From the NCBI RefSeq assembly GCF_001653565.1, contig NZ_LYPB01000049.1, positions 462,391-526,390 on the forward strand: a stretch of DNA of 64,000 nt. The letters are read 5' to 3'. Under the pieces are notes generated by a model that saw only the letters and a program-made list of their open reading frames with translations, ran no database searches and had not been told where the DNA came from. This stretch comes from Paenibacillus oryzisoli. GTDB lineage: Bacteria > Bacillota > Bacilli > Paenibacillales > NBRC-103111. The position numbers and the translations under genes were made by a program. This document shows positions 35,342 through 45,153 of this stretch, one piece after another (within the stretch, counting starts at the first letter, position 1; each line of letters starts with the position of its first letter).

Positions 35342-38300
35342 ATGTCATCATCTCTGCGTTTTAAACTTGTCGCCTGGCTTGTTCTAATCACATCTGTCTC
35401 CCTTGCCGTCGTTGGAATTACCAATTATACGCTATCGCGAAACAAGCTTATGCAGCAGATGAACGAGCAATCCTTGACCTCCGTATCGAATTCCGCACGG
35501 AATATGTATGACTTCTTGTCCATCCGTTTGGCAGAGATTGAGCTCATTAGTCGCGTAAGCATTATGAAACAAGGCACACAAACTGACCGTTTGAATTTCC
35601 TAGCTCATGAATTAGAAACGGAAGGCAATCAATATTACAGCATGGGGATTATTGATTTAGCAGGCACACTTCAATTTACCACGGGGAAAACACTTTCCGT
35701 TTCGAACGAACCCCGGTTTCAAGAGGCACTGAAAGGGAAAAGTTACATATCTGAACCCTATATTAGTAGAATGAAGGGTTTCTATGTGATCTCTATTACA
35801 GCTCCGGTCTTTGATGATCAACATAAAGTGATTAGTATCGTCAATGCTTCACTCGAAGCTGCACCTATGTTTGAGAACCATTTGCTCGCTCCGATCGCTG
35901 GTGGAGAATTATTGATTACTAATCGAGAAGGACTAGCCCTCTACGCTACCGATGCAGCTACGATTCTTAAGTTGAATGTATTCACTGCATTTCCCGAACT
36001 TGGGCCAGCTTTTGAAAAAGCATTACAAGTAGACAACGGCTATATTGACGAATCTCTTATAACGGGTCAGAAGACTAGGTGGTTCTATGCGCGAATCCCT
36101 CAATTAAACTGGTATCTCAGTTATTCTGTTCCGATCAGTGCCATTGAAGCGCCTACTAGTCCTCTCCTTTGGTCAACTGTGGGGATCATACTGATGACAG
36201 TAATCGCTATATTTTTCCTTATTTATCTCACAACGAACCATCTCATTATTAAAAGGATTAAACAAATCCTCCAAGTGACGGAGGCGGTTGCCGCCGGTGA
36301 TTTTCACATGAAACCTATCGTGTTCAAAAGTAAAGATGAATTAGGTGCCCTGGCCCTCTCTGTCAATGGCATGATGGAGAATATTCGCGAGCTTTTCGAG
36401 CCGTTTGAAGCGTTCATTCGTCATAATCAATACGCCATGATCGTGATGAATCCCAACTTTACAATTAACCATCTCAATGGCAGAGCTACGGAGATGCTTG
36501 GGTATTCTTTTGCAGACTTATATAAAATCGCCACTCCCTTAATCTGGTTAGATCAAAAACAGCTGAATGAAAGAGCCGCACAATATTCTGCAGAACTAGG
36601 CGAGGCGATTCCTCCCGACTGCACAACACTTGTCATACGTTCCTTGCGTCATCTGAAAGAGGATTTGGAGTGGACCTGGTATCACAAAGACGGCACGCGG
36701 ATTTATGTGCAGACGAGCGTGAGCTGCATCACGCATCCAAACGGTGATTTAAAAGGATACGTCCTTATTGCACGTGATATCAGTGACATCAAGGCCAGTA
36801 ATGAAACTAAAGAAAGGCTGCTCACGATTATCGAAAGCGCACGGGATGCCATTCTCACCTTTGATCAAGATGGTTACATCTTCTATATTAATCCAGCCGG
36901 TATTCAATCCATGGGACTTGCTGGGACGGATTATATCTATTCTCATTTTCATGAGTTTGTCGAGATCTTGAATGACTTTAACTTTGATGAAGGACTTCAA
37001 ACCGCAATCCGAGAGGGTTTCTGGGAATTCGAAGCGGAAGTCATGACCAAGCAACATCAACGTATCATCGCGTCACTAATCATCGTTCCCCACTTCCCTC
37101 TCGATAACGGCGAGCTCTACTTCTCAGCGATAACGAGAGATATCACGGATCAAGTCTATGCCAAGGAGCAACTTATCTTAGCTAAACAGGAAGCGGATGA
37201 TGCGAATTTAGCCAAAGGCGTTTTCCTTGCTCGCATGAGCCACGAAATACGCACACCTTTGAATGGGATTGTTGGACTATCCCACTTACTTGAGCGAACA
37301 ACAATGACCGAATTGCAAATGGACTATACACGCAAAATTTCTCGTTCTTCCCAGTCGCTTGCCCATATCATCAACGATATTCTGGACTTTTCTAAGCTGG
37401 AAGTAGATAAGCTCGTGATTGAACATCATCCATTTCAGCTAGATGAAACCGTCGATCGTGTGTGTGAAACGCTGAGTGTACTGCTTGGTCATAAACCTGT
37501 TGATTTCATTTGTGATATAGCTGAGGATGTACCAGCTGAACTGATCGGTGATTCTCTGCGGCTCTATCAAGTTCTGCTGAATCTCTCCAGTAATGCGATT
37601 AAATTCACGGAGCAAGGTACCGTCACACTTCATGTTGCCGTCGATCAGAAGCATGATAACGAGGTTACGCTTCGATTCAGCGTTACGGATACGGGGATCG
37701 GCATGGATGAGAAACAGTTGGCTAATTTATTCCAACCCTTTATCCAGGGTGACGAGGTGACGAGCCGCAAATATGGTGGAACAGGACTAGGTCTTGTTAT
37801 TTCCAAAAATATTATTGAAAATATGGACGGCTCCATCTCAGTCTCTAGCACGCAAGGCGTAGGAAGTGAATTCCTTGTGATTCTGACCTTCACGCTCTAC
37901 CTGCCAACTCACCAAGCAATCGTTCCCTTGCCGCTCACGATGCTCGTCGTAGAAGATCATCCGACACTCAATAGGGTGCTTGTCCAAAATCTACAGTCCA
38001 TGTGCAGCGATGCTGCCGGTGTGTCTTCCTGGAAGGAAGCCCTTCAAGTTCTTCATCACATCCCGCTTAACTTCATTCTGTTAGATATGGAAGCCGATGA
38101 TATGTATGGGGAGGAAGTCTGGCTAACCATGTTGGCTGCTTGCCAGCAACAGGGGATTAGAACGATTATTTACACCTCATTATCAGGAAGAGATGCCCTT
38201 GAACAGTTACCACCCGAAGCTTCACCCGATGCTATTCTGGTCAAGCCGATCTCACGAAGTCCCTTATACAGAACGCTCACTTCTCTGCAAGCTGAAAGCG

Positions 38301-39133
38301 AGATTGTTACACATTGGACAGATACGATTGCGAACGAAAGGGAGAAGGACTTTGCCCCCCTACCTTCAAACAGTTTAAGCAAGGCTCCACTCCGCATTCT
38401 GATTGTGGAGGACAATGAAATTAACCAAACGGTTGCTCGCTCTCTGCTGGAAAGTATGCTGAACTGTCGCATTCAAGTAGCAGGTAACGGGTTCGAGGCC
38501 CTGAATGACTTGGCGATTCATACGTATGATTTGATCCTGATGGATATCCACTTGCCAGAGCTCGATGGAATCGAAACGACCAAACGCATACGCCTTGAGC
38601 CGAAATGGGCACATATTCCAATCATTGCCTTAACCGCGGACTCGACGCTCGACAATCGGTTAGCCTGTATGGAGGCAGGGATGAGTGAGATGATCTCCAA
38701 GCCCATTATCCCAGAACGACTGAGAACTGCAATTAAAACCACACTTGGTCTACAAGCTGAGATGGAGGCAACTCCTGGACTCGACATCGCGGAAGCACTT
38801 CCACGCATAGGCGGCAAAATGGACATTTATCGGGAGATGCTTCGTAAATTCCAGACCCAAACCGATCCGCTGATGGCTCAATTGAAAGTAAGCATCGACG
38901 AATGTAATTTGGAGGAAGGAGCTCGTTTGCTTCATAGTATTCGCGGCTCTTCCAGCAACCTATCAGCTAATCGTGTGTTTGCCGCGGCAAGCGAGCTAGA
39001 GGATGCTGTAAATGAGCATAAGAGGCTGCAAGCACCGGAGTCGGAACTATCTAACTTGTTTCATTTGTTCCAAGCCTTAGAGTTCGAGCTGCAGTTTGTA
39101 TATCATACGATCCAAAAATTGCTACTTGATTGA
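35342..39133 (+). CDS. Hybrid sensor histidine kinase with Cache, HAMP, PAS, two REC and Hpt
   Basis: 1263 residues. TM1 about 9-29, an outside Cache-type domain (about 35-275), TM2 about 281-303, HAMP (about 305-357), two PAS domains (about 365-480 and 490-610), HisKA with phospho-His634 (RMSHEIRTPLNGIVGL), HATPase (N box LLNLSSNAIKFTEQG; G boxes DTGIGMDEK and GGTGLGLVIS), two receiver domains (Asp in FILLDMEAD; Asp in LILMDIHLPELDG), and a C-terminal Hpt domain (LLHSIRGSSSNL). This is a complete phosphorelay in one protein; no separate response regulator adjoins. Confidence 0.95.
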   Translation: MSSSLRFKLVAWLVLITSVSLAVVGITNYTLSRNKLMQQMNEQSLTSVSNSARNMYDFLSIRLAEIELISRVSIMKQGTQTDRLNFLAHELETEGNQYYSMGIIDLAGTLQFTTGKTLSVSNEPRFQEALKGKSYISEPYISRMKGFYVISITAPVFDDQHKVISIVNASLEAAPMFENHLLAPIAGGELLITNREGLALYATDAATILKLNVFTAFPELGPAFEKALQVDNGYIDESLITGQKTRWFYARIPQLNWYLSYSVPISAIEAPTSPLLWSTVGIILMTVIAIFFLIYLTTNHLIIKRIKQILQVTEAVAAGDFHMKPIVFKSKDELGALALSVNGMMENIRELFEPFEAFIRHNQYAMIVMNPNFTINHLNGRATEMLGYSFADLYKIATPLIWLDQKQLNERAAQYSAELGEAIPPDCTTLVIRSLRHLKEDLEWTWYHKDGTRIYVQTSVSCITHPNGDLKGYVLIARDISDIKASNETKERLLTIIESARDAILTFDQDGYIFYINPAGIQSMGLAGTDYIYSHFHEFVEILNDFNFDEGLQTAIREGFWEFEAEVMTKQHQRIIASLIIVPHFPLDNGELYFSAITRDITDQVYAKEQLILAKQEADDANLAKGVFLARMSHEIRTPLNGIVGLSHLLERTTMTELQMDYTRKISRSSQSLAHIINDILDFSKLEVDKLVIEHHPFQLDETVDRVCETLSVLLGHKPVDFICDIAEDVPAELIGDSLRLYQVLLNLSSNAIKFTEQGTVTLHVAVDQKHDNEVTLRFSVTDTGIGMDEKQLANLFQPFIQGDEVTSRKYGGTGLGLVISKNIIENMDGSISVSSTQGVGSEFLVILTFTLYLPTHQAIVPLPLTMLVVEDHPTLNRVLVQNLQSMCSDAAGVSSWKEALQVLHHIPLNFILLDMEADDMYGEEVWLTMLAACQQQGIRTIIYTSLSGRDALEQLPPEASPDAILVKPISRSPLYRTLTSLQAESEIVTHWTDTIANEREKDFAPLPSNSLSKAPLRILIVEDNEINQTVARSLLESMLNCRIQVAGNGFEALNDLAIHTYDLILMDIHLPELDGIETTKRIRLEPKWAHIPIIALTADSTLDNRLACMEAGMSEMISKPIIPERLRTAIKTTLGLQAEMEATPGLDIAEALPRIGGKMDIYREMLRKFQTQTDPLMAQLKVSIDECNLEEGARLLHSIRGSSSNLSANRVFAAASELEDAVNEHKRLQAPESELSNLFHLFQALEFELQFVYHTIQKLLLD

Positions 39134-39217
39134 AAAAAACACGAATTTATGTCACTATATGCGTATACGCCATCTTCATGGCGTGTGTCATTTTATACGT
39201 ATAGGTGGTTAATTGTT

Positions 39218-40123
39218 ATGACTGAACATGGCGCTCCATACCGCATCTTGTTGTACTATAAATTCGTTGCTGTAGCTGATCATGAAGCATTGGCGCGAGA
39301 ACATTTGGCTTATTGTAAAAAGCTCGGTGTAAAAGGACGCATTCTGATTGCGCCTGAGGGCATTAACGGCACCTTGTCTGGGACCGTAGAGCAAACGGAA
39401 GCCTACATGGCGATGATGAATCTCATGCCATTGTTTTCAGATATGGTTTACAAAATCGATGAACATGAAGGACATGCCTTCAAGAAGCTGTTTGTTCGTC
39501 CGAAAAAGGAGCTCGTCACCTTCCGTCTGGAAGAAGACGTGAATCCCAATGAGCTCACAGGTACGCATTTGAAGCCGAAGGAATTCTATGAAAAGCTCAA
39601 AAATGAAGATGTCATCGTGCTCGATGGCCGTAATCACTATGAGTATGATATCGGACATTTCCGTGGGGCTATTCGTCCTGAAGTCGAGACAACCAAAGAA
39701 TTCCCTGAATGGATTCGCAACAATCTGCAGGAGTTTAAAAACAAACCCATTCTCACTTATTGCACGGGAGGCATCCGTTGTGAGAAGCTATCCGGCTTCT
39801 TGATCAACGAAGGGTTCACCGACGTGTATCAGTTGGACGGCGGAATCGTCACCTACGGCAAAGACGAAGAGGTACAAGGTCGCCTTTTCGACGGGAAATG
39901 TTATGTGTTCGACGAGCGCATCTCCGTACCGATTAACCGCACCGATGAAGATATCGTTGTAGGCAAATGCTACCACTGCGGAACCGCAGAGGATCGCTAT
40001 ATTAACTGTGCGAATGATCTGTGCCACTTGAAGCACATCTGCTGCGAAGCTTGTGAAGAAGAGCATGACAGCTTCTGTTCCAAAGAATGCGAAGAGAAAA
40101 CGTTGAGCGCATTGGAGGCATAA
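39218..40123 (+). CDS. trhO: tRNA uridine(34) hydroxylase TrhO, rhodanese type
   Basis: 301 residues from ATG 39218 (AGGTGG upstream); a longer frame to 39149 has no ribosome binding site. N-terminal UPF0176 part ([20 protein letters not shown]), rhodanese part with active Cys in [12 protein letters not shown], and a C-terminal Cys cluster ([19 protein letters not shown] and [20 protein letters not shown]). It hydroxylates U34 of tRNA for wobble modification. The C-terminal Cys-rich region is a probable zinc site. Confidence 0.93.
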   Translation: MTEHGAPYRILLYYKFVAVADHEALAREHLAYCKKLGVKGRILIAPEGINGTLSGTVEQTEAYMAMMNLMPLFSDMVYKIDEHEGHAFKKLFVRPKKELVTFRLEEDVNPNELTGTHLKPKEFYEKLKNEDVIVLDGRNHYEYDIGHFRGAIRPEVETTKEFPEWIRNNLQEFKNKPILTYCTGGIRCEKLSGFLINEGFTDVYQLDGGIVTYGKDEEVQGRLFDGKCYVFDERISVPINRTDEDIVVGKCYHCGTAEDRYINCANDLCHLKHICCEACEEEHDSFCSKECEEKTLSALEA

Positions 40124-40138
40124 GGGGCAGCGGAACTC

Positions 40139-40340
40139 TAGCGCGAATAGATGGAAAAACTCCATCTATTCGCGCTAGATTCGGGCCATTTCTTCCATTT
40201 AGATGTAAAAACTCCAGTTAAATTTCACCTTTAACGCTGTAAGCGTGCGAAAGATGAAAAATAGCTGGAGTTTTTCCAGTTATTCCTACATTTAAGCCAC
40301 ATCGGCCCGAAATAGCTGTAGGTTTTCCAGTTATTCTGCC
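40139..40340. repeat. Intergenic hairpin cluster B
   Basis: Four units of the AATAGATGGA / TCCAGTTATT family. The first has 17-bp perfect arms (40139-40155 and 40161-40177: TAGCGCGAATAGATGGA paired with its complement). Others: near 40198-40222, 40259-40284 (AATAGCTGGA / TCCAGTTATT) and 40311-40335. The plus-strand trhO and the minus-strand hemerythrin gene converge here. Confidence 0.8.
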
Positions 40341-40414
40341 AGAATGACATTTGCCCGCCCAATCGTGCAGTGGATTGCAAGAGCAACGATGCACAACGAA
40401 GCGCAGCGCTTCGT

Positions 40415-40957
40415 TTAACTAATCTGGTCCTCAATTTGGTCCATGATCCGATCAATTAGCGGGTAAACAAGCTCCTCTTCCAACGTGAAGTGCTTGAGCA
40501 GGATGAGGCAGGCCGTCAGCAGCTCAGAGGCCATCACATGAACGAAGTCCATGTCGATCGGCAAGCTCATCGCGTTGACACCGTTGACGTATGACTGCAC
40601 GACTCTTTTGGCCAAATCGTGATCCTGCTCCAATACATGCATGGACCGAGATACCGAGATAGCCATCGTCGGATGCAAATAAGTTTGTAGACTCGGAAAT
40701 AAGACTCCTTCTTCCCATTCCGAATGCTGCTCCAACTCTTCCACCAAGGATAGAATGCCGTCCTGAAGTTCGATCAGACGACACATCCCAATTGAGCAAT
40801 CTTCAAGGGTGTACAAAGCAGCAGCAAGCGTACGAATGTCGGAGAGCTGCTCTCGCATTTGCACATGCTCCTCCTTCAAACGCTGGGCTAGCATTCTAAA
40901 TTCACTAGGATTCACATTCTCTGCCCTATTCGTTTGAATGCTCAAACGGTCACTCAT
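40415..40957 (-). CDS. Hemerythrin-like (HHE) protein
   Basis: 180 residues, a four-helix bundle with di-iron-type ligands: H in LKEEHVQMRE, HSEWEEG, SMHVLEQDHDLAKR and LLKHFTLEEELVYPL. Such proteins sense or store oxygen, nitric oxide or iron. No transcription partner adjoins. Confidence 0.88.
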   Translation of the reverse strand: MSDRLSIQTNRAENVNPSEFRMLAQRLKEEHVQMREQLSDIRTLAAALYTLEDCSIGMCRLIELQDGILSLVEELEQHSEWEEGVLFPSLQTYLHPTMAISVSRSMHVLEQDHDLAKRVVQSYVNGVNAMSLPIDMDFVHVMASELLTACLILLKHFTLEEELVYPLIDRIMDQIEDQIS

Positions 40958-41025
40958 TCGACATCCTCCTCCGAGTTTTCGTTAGACAATTTTCTTCGTA
41001 TGTAACCATGATGTGGACATAAAAA

Positions 41026-41060
41026 CCCCATACCGCATTATCATTGTATGCGGCATGGGG
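41026..41060 (-). terminator. Terminator of the second MCP gene
   Basis: A 13-bp stem CCCCATaCCGCAT / ATGCGGcATGGGG, then TTTTTATG on the minus strand. It lies 37 bp beyond the stop at 41097. Confidence 0.85.
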
Positions 41061-41096
41061 CTGTTAACATGCGAAAGAATGACGAATAATCCTCTT

Positions 41097-43307
41097 TTAT
41101 CGAATCCGGCTTTCTGTCAAATGAAACTGATTCACAAGCTGTAACATGGACTGTGTTATCGCACCTACATCACCTGTGGTCTGACGCACATGATGCATGT
41201 CCTGCAGCAGCTCTTGCACGGTGTGCTCAACTTGCGCTGAGATCTGACGGTTCTCTTTGCTCACCGCTGCAATTTTCTCCATGAGCGCTACGACTTCCTC
41301 TACCACCTGCGTTTTCATGGTGTCGTGGGCATTCGCACTGCTCAGAATCTCGGACGCCGCAGCAACAATCTGCGTTCCTTCTAGAACGACCTTCGTGCCT
41401 TCTTCCATGGAGATGAAAGCTTCATGCGCATGTCGTTCAATATCCTCGATCGTTGCATTAATTTCTGTCGTAGATTTCTTGGTCAAATCCGCTAGCTTAC
41501 GAATCTCTCCAGCAACGACGGCGAAGCCTTTGCCATGTTCACCTACTCGCGCTGCTTCAATCGATGCGTTCAAGGAAAGTAGATTCGTCTGTGCAGAGAT
41601 CTCTTCAATGACTTTGAGCAGCTTCGGAATTTCTTGCGTCGTGTGCAGAAAGGTTTGAATGGTTTGATTCGTTTCTTCAACCTTCGCCGAAATATCCGTC
41701 ATCTTCTGACCAATACGTTCAACCTCATCCTGTGCGACTGCAATCTGTCCAGAAGCTTTCTGCTCCAATTCGCGTAACGTTCCGCTCATATTTTGCGTAA
41801 CATCCTTCGCGATATCGATATCCTTCAACTGCCCGCGGAGCGAACGGATCATATCATGGATTTTCGTACTCATGCGTCCTGTTGATTGCTCCGTAGATCC
41901 CGTTGAGTCATTCATTCGCTCTTGGCTTACTTGTACTTCAGCAGCCGCTTGCTTCACTTGCAGCATGATGCCTTCTAAGGAATCAATCATGTTGTTGATC
42001 CATTTGGCCAATTCCCGGGTCTCATCGCCAGCAAACTCATCAACTTTCAGACGTTGTGTCAAATCCCCTTTACCCTCTGCATTAATTCGAATAAATTTGT
42101 TAATTTGGGCGAGCTGCCTAGCTATTGGCTTACTCCCTTGACGTCTAATTAAACTTGCACCAACACCACCGAAGAGGAGATTAATGCCTACCATAATCGC
42201 AGCGCCGACGCCATTTGAAACATGTCCATTGAGCAGCCAGAAGCCCCCCGCGGAAACAAGCAACATGAGAACAACGAACCGCATTTGCAGACTGAACATT
42301 TTCCAATCAATCGAACGAATGCGATAGACTTCTTCCAAATCCCCTTCACACATCATCCCCCATACGTCCGGACAATGCGGCAGCTGGAAGGTCACACCTT
42401 TTCCAATAACAGCAATATGACGATAATCAGAATACCCCGGGTATTCCACGAATAGATTATTTCCCTTGGCAATGGTTCCTGCTACACCGGGATGTAACTG
42501 TCCCGTCGCAGGATCCGTGAAAACTAGCTCCAACTCCGTATGCTCCTTGACCCCAACGAGCCCATAATCGGTTCGAACACCATCTTTTAAATTATCCCCA
42601 TGCGTAAAAGTTAAATCTTCGAATCGGCTTCGCGATAACGCGGTTCCAGGAACGATTTGCTTATTTAACCCTGGCTTCGCCATAAATATATAGTTATCAC
42701 CAGAATCGGGGTACACATGCCCTGACTCCCGCTGAATCAGATCTCCGAGCACATCATTAGGCACACGTCCGCAAATAACTCCGTTCCATTGCCCCTTTAT
42801 CATAATAGGTACAATAAAAGCAATCGTCATCGCATCATGAAAAGGTGAAGTGCTTGGGCCGATTTGAAGTGTGAGGGGATCCGAGAAAGGTCCGAATAAG
42901 CATTTCGAGCCTTTGCGCGATTCCTCCAATCCCTTCCCCAGCACGCCCCCCGCCACATAGGATCTTCCCACATGAGCGCTGTGTGTGGAGTATACGACAG
43001 TCGCCTTCTCATTCAAAATGAATACTTCCGAGAAATCAGCTCCACTCTTCATCGTTGCTGCCAGCAGCTTGCCTACCTCTAATGCGTCTCTCGACTCGGA
43101 AGACGCCTTCAACAACTCAGCACCTACGAACTGTTCCAACAACCGATCCAAATGGGACCAGTTAGCAATAGCCCAACTGCGCAAAATCTCCGTTCTTGTG
43201 TGTGCAATTCCTTCGAAAATGTGCTCTACATCTTCCTTGATATGACGATTCAGGCGGTAAGACCACCACAAAGGCAGACCTTTTCTAAATCCCAACCAAT
43301 CAAACAT
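41097..43307 (-). CDS. Methyl-accepting chemotaxis protein with cytosolic-side N-terminal sensor region
   Basis: 736 residues. Unusually, no TM segment precedes the Cache-like sensor region (about 60-320, with FILNEKATVVYSTHSAHVGR and AFIVPIMIKGQWNGVICGRV). Two adjacent TM segments follow (about 340-360 and 365-387), then a HAMP-like segment, and the signalling coil with tip EISAQTNLLSLNASIEAARV near 570. The sensor may thus be cytoplasmic. The upstream AGGGGTG site fits ATG 43307. Confidence 0.9.
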   Translation of the reverse strand: MFDWLGFRKGLPLWWSYRLNRHIKEDVEHIFEGIAHTRTEILRSWAIANWSHLDRLLEQFVGAELLKASSESRDALEVGKLLAATMKSGADFSEVFILNEKATVVYSTHSAHVGRSYVAGGVLGKGLEESRKGSKCLFGPFSDPLTLQIGPSTSPFHDAMTIAFIVPIMIKGQWNGVICGRVPNDVLGDLIQRESGHVYPDSGDNYIFMAKPGLNKQIVPGTALSRSRFEDLTFTHGDNLKDGVRTDYGLVGVKEHTELELVFTDPATGQLHPGVAGTIAKGNNLFVEYPGYSDYRHIAVIGKGVTFQLPHCPDVWGMMCEGDLEEVYRIRSIDWKMFSLQMRFVVLMLLVSAGGFWLLNGHVSNGVGAAIMVGINLLFGGVGASLIRRQGSKPIARQLAQINKFIRINAEGKGDLTQRLKVDEFAGDETRELAKWINNMIDSLEGIMLQVKQAAAEVQVSQERMNDSTGSTEQSTGRMSTKIHDMIRSLRGQLKDIDIAKDVTQNMSGTLRELEQKASGQIAVAQDEVERIGQKMTDISAKVEETNQTIQTFLHTTQEIPKLLKVIEEISAQTNLLSLNASIEAARVGEHGKGFAVVAGEIRKLADLTKKSTTEINATIEDIERHAHEAFISMEEGTKVVLEGTQIVAAASEILSSANAHDTMKTQVVEEVVALMEKIAAVSKENRQISAQVEHTVQELLQDMHHVRQTTGDVGAITQSMLQLVNQFHLTESRIR

Positions 43308-43587
43308 ACCGCAACACCCCTCTTATCACATTTAATGTGACTTTGTTTAACATTCACTTATTCGACAATTTTATAGTGATTTCCGACGCAAAGCAAGACA
43401 ATATATAGAATATACCCTGAAAATTCCGAACATTCACAAAAAATTCATGCTTATTGTCGGTATTTTTATATGTTAGTTATATTGACATAATTTTCTGATA
43501 AATTTACAATATAAGAAAAACTATCTCCTCTCCATTAGAAAATGTTATCTTTTCTAACATTTCAAATAACTTAGATCAGAAAGGAGG

Positions 43588-43650
43588 CCTGGTTTCTGCT
43601 TCGGGCCCTTAGCTTCAAGTAGCTTCCGAATGCACAAAGATGAAACCAGG
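43588..43650 (+). promoter_or_regulatory. Structured 5' leader of the ATP-grasp gene
   Basis: CCTGGTTTC (43588-43596) pairs fully with GAAACCAGG (43642-43650), just before the ribosome binding site of the gene at 43659. Inside it TGCTTCGG and CCGAATGCA can pair, and AGCTTC occurs twice. A GAAAGGAGG sequence precedes the leader but has no start codon at the right distance. Folding could hide the AGG of the real site. Confidence 0.45.
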
Positions 43651-43658
43651 AAGCTGCG

Positions 43659-45113
43659 ATGTCCAAACCTGAGAATCTGATCACGACCCCTTATGATCCT
43701 CATCCTTTTTTTGATGAGATGTTTATGAACGCCTACTCGGTTCGCCCTCATTATCAAAGTACTTTTCTTCAATTCATGTCGATGAAGAGAGGTAACTTAA
43801 ACAAGCGCGAAACCGCGACGATGAAACGGATGATGGAGGAAGGTATTACCTTCACACTTTATAGCCCTGATCAGGCGGAAGCTCTAGAGCGAACACTTCC
43901 CTTCGATCCGATACCTCGGATTATTCCACAAGATGAGTGGATACAACTTGAGCGGGGACTCAAACAACGTGTAAAGGCACTCAATCTTTTTCTCAAAGAT
44001 ATTTACCATGATCAGTCCATCCTCAAAGATGGCATTATTCCCAGGAAAATGGTGCTGTCCAATTGTTATTTCCGACCCGAGATGATGCGCTTATCCATCC
44101 CTAACGATGTATATGTAACGGCCTCTGGCATTGATTTAATCCGAGATGAGCAGGGGAAATATTTCGTTCTTGAGGATAATCTCCGTTCTCCTTCCGGCTT
44201 TTCTTACTTATATAAAAGCAGATCGATTATGACGCACTTGTTCCCTGAGCTCGTATTCAGTCATCCCATTCAAGATATTGAGCATAGCTTAAATGTATTT
44301 CTGACGGCACTTCGTAAATTAAGTCCTTCTGGTAAATCCAATCCGGTTATTGGCTTATTAACGCCAGGTTGTTATAACTCTGCTTATTTTGAGCACACGT
44401 TCCTCGCTCAGCAGATGGGGCTAGAGCTTGTTGAAGGACACGATCTAGTCGTCATTGATCATAAAGTGTATATTCGCGGGATCAAGGGACTTCGCCAAAT
44501 CGATGTTCTCTATCGTCGGATTGATGATGATTTCTTGGATCCACTTGCTTTCGATCCGAACTCGATGCTAGGAGTCGCTGGCATTATGAACGCTTATCGA
44601 GCAGGGAATATCAACATTGTGAATGCACCAGGTACAGGTGTCGCTGACGACAAGGCTATTTATGCTTACGTGCCTGATATGATTCGCTACTATTTAAACG
44701 AAGAGCCAATTCTGAACAACGTACCGACGTATATCCTTTCAAGGCCTGAAGAGCGAGAGCATGTGCTGAAACATTTGCACGAAATGGTTGTGAAAGAAAC
44801 TTCTTTATCCGGCGGCTATGGGATGCTGATCGGGCCTTCGGCTTCGGAGAGTGAAATTGCTGATTTCCGTCTCAAAATCCTAGCTAACCCTGATCGCTAT
44901 ATCGCACAACCAACCATTCAACTATCCAGAGCTCCTGTTATGTTGGATGGTCAGATGGCAGCTAGGCATATTGATTTGCGGGCTTTTGTCATCGCGGGTG
45001 AAGACATTCAAGTGATTCCTGGCGGGCTTACGCGTGTTGCTTTGAAAGAAGGCTCCCTTGTAGTGAATTCTTCGCAAGGCGGAGGATGTAAGGATACGTG
45101 GGTCATTCGTTAA
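43659..45113 (+). CDS. Circularly permuted ATP-grasp protein (DUF404/DUF407)
   Basis: 484 residues. Landmarks: FFDEMFMNAYSVRPHYQSTF, GIDLIRDEQGKYFVLEDNLR, VLYRRIDDDFLDPLAFDPNS, GVAGIMNAYRAGNINIVNAP, and GGYGMLIGPSASESEIADF. It is probably an amide-bond ligase that works with the alpha-E protein and transglutaminase encoded next, a conserved trio of peptide-modifying genes. Its substrate is unknown. Confidence 0.93.
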   Translation: MSKPENLITTPYDPHPFFDEMFMNAYSVRPHYQSTFLQFMSMKRGNLNKRETATMKRMMEEGITFTLYSPDQAEALERTLPFDPIPRIIPQDEWIQLERGLKQRVKALNLFLKDIYHDQSILKDGIIPRKMVLSNCYFRPEMMRLSIPNDVYVTASGIDLIRDEQGKYFVLEDNLRSPSGFSYLYKSRSIMTHLFPELVFSHPIQDIEHSLNVFLTALRKLSPSGKSNPVIGLLTPGCYNSAYFEHTFLAQQMGLELVEGHDLVVIDHKVYIRGIKGLRQIDVLYRRIDDDFLDPLAFDPNSMLGVAGIMNAYRAGNINIVNAPGTGVADDKAIYAYVPDMIRYYLNEEPILNNVPTYILSRPEEREHVLKHLHEMVVKETSLSGGYGMLIGPSASESEIADFRLKILANPDRYIAQPTIQLSRAPVMLDGQMAARHIDLRAFVIAGEDIQVIPGGLTRVALKEGSLVVNSSQGGGCKDTWVIR

Positions 45114-45153
45114 TGGTGACCTACAATTCAATTTCGATAGGAGGCTGATTATT

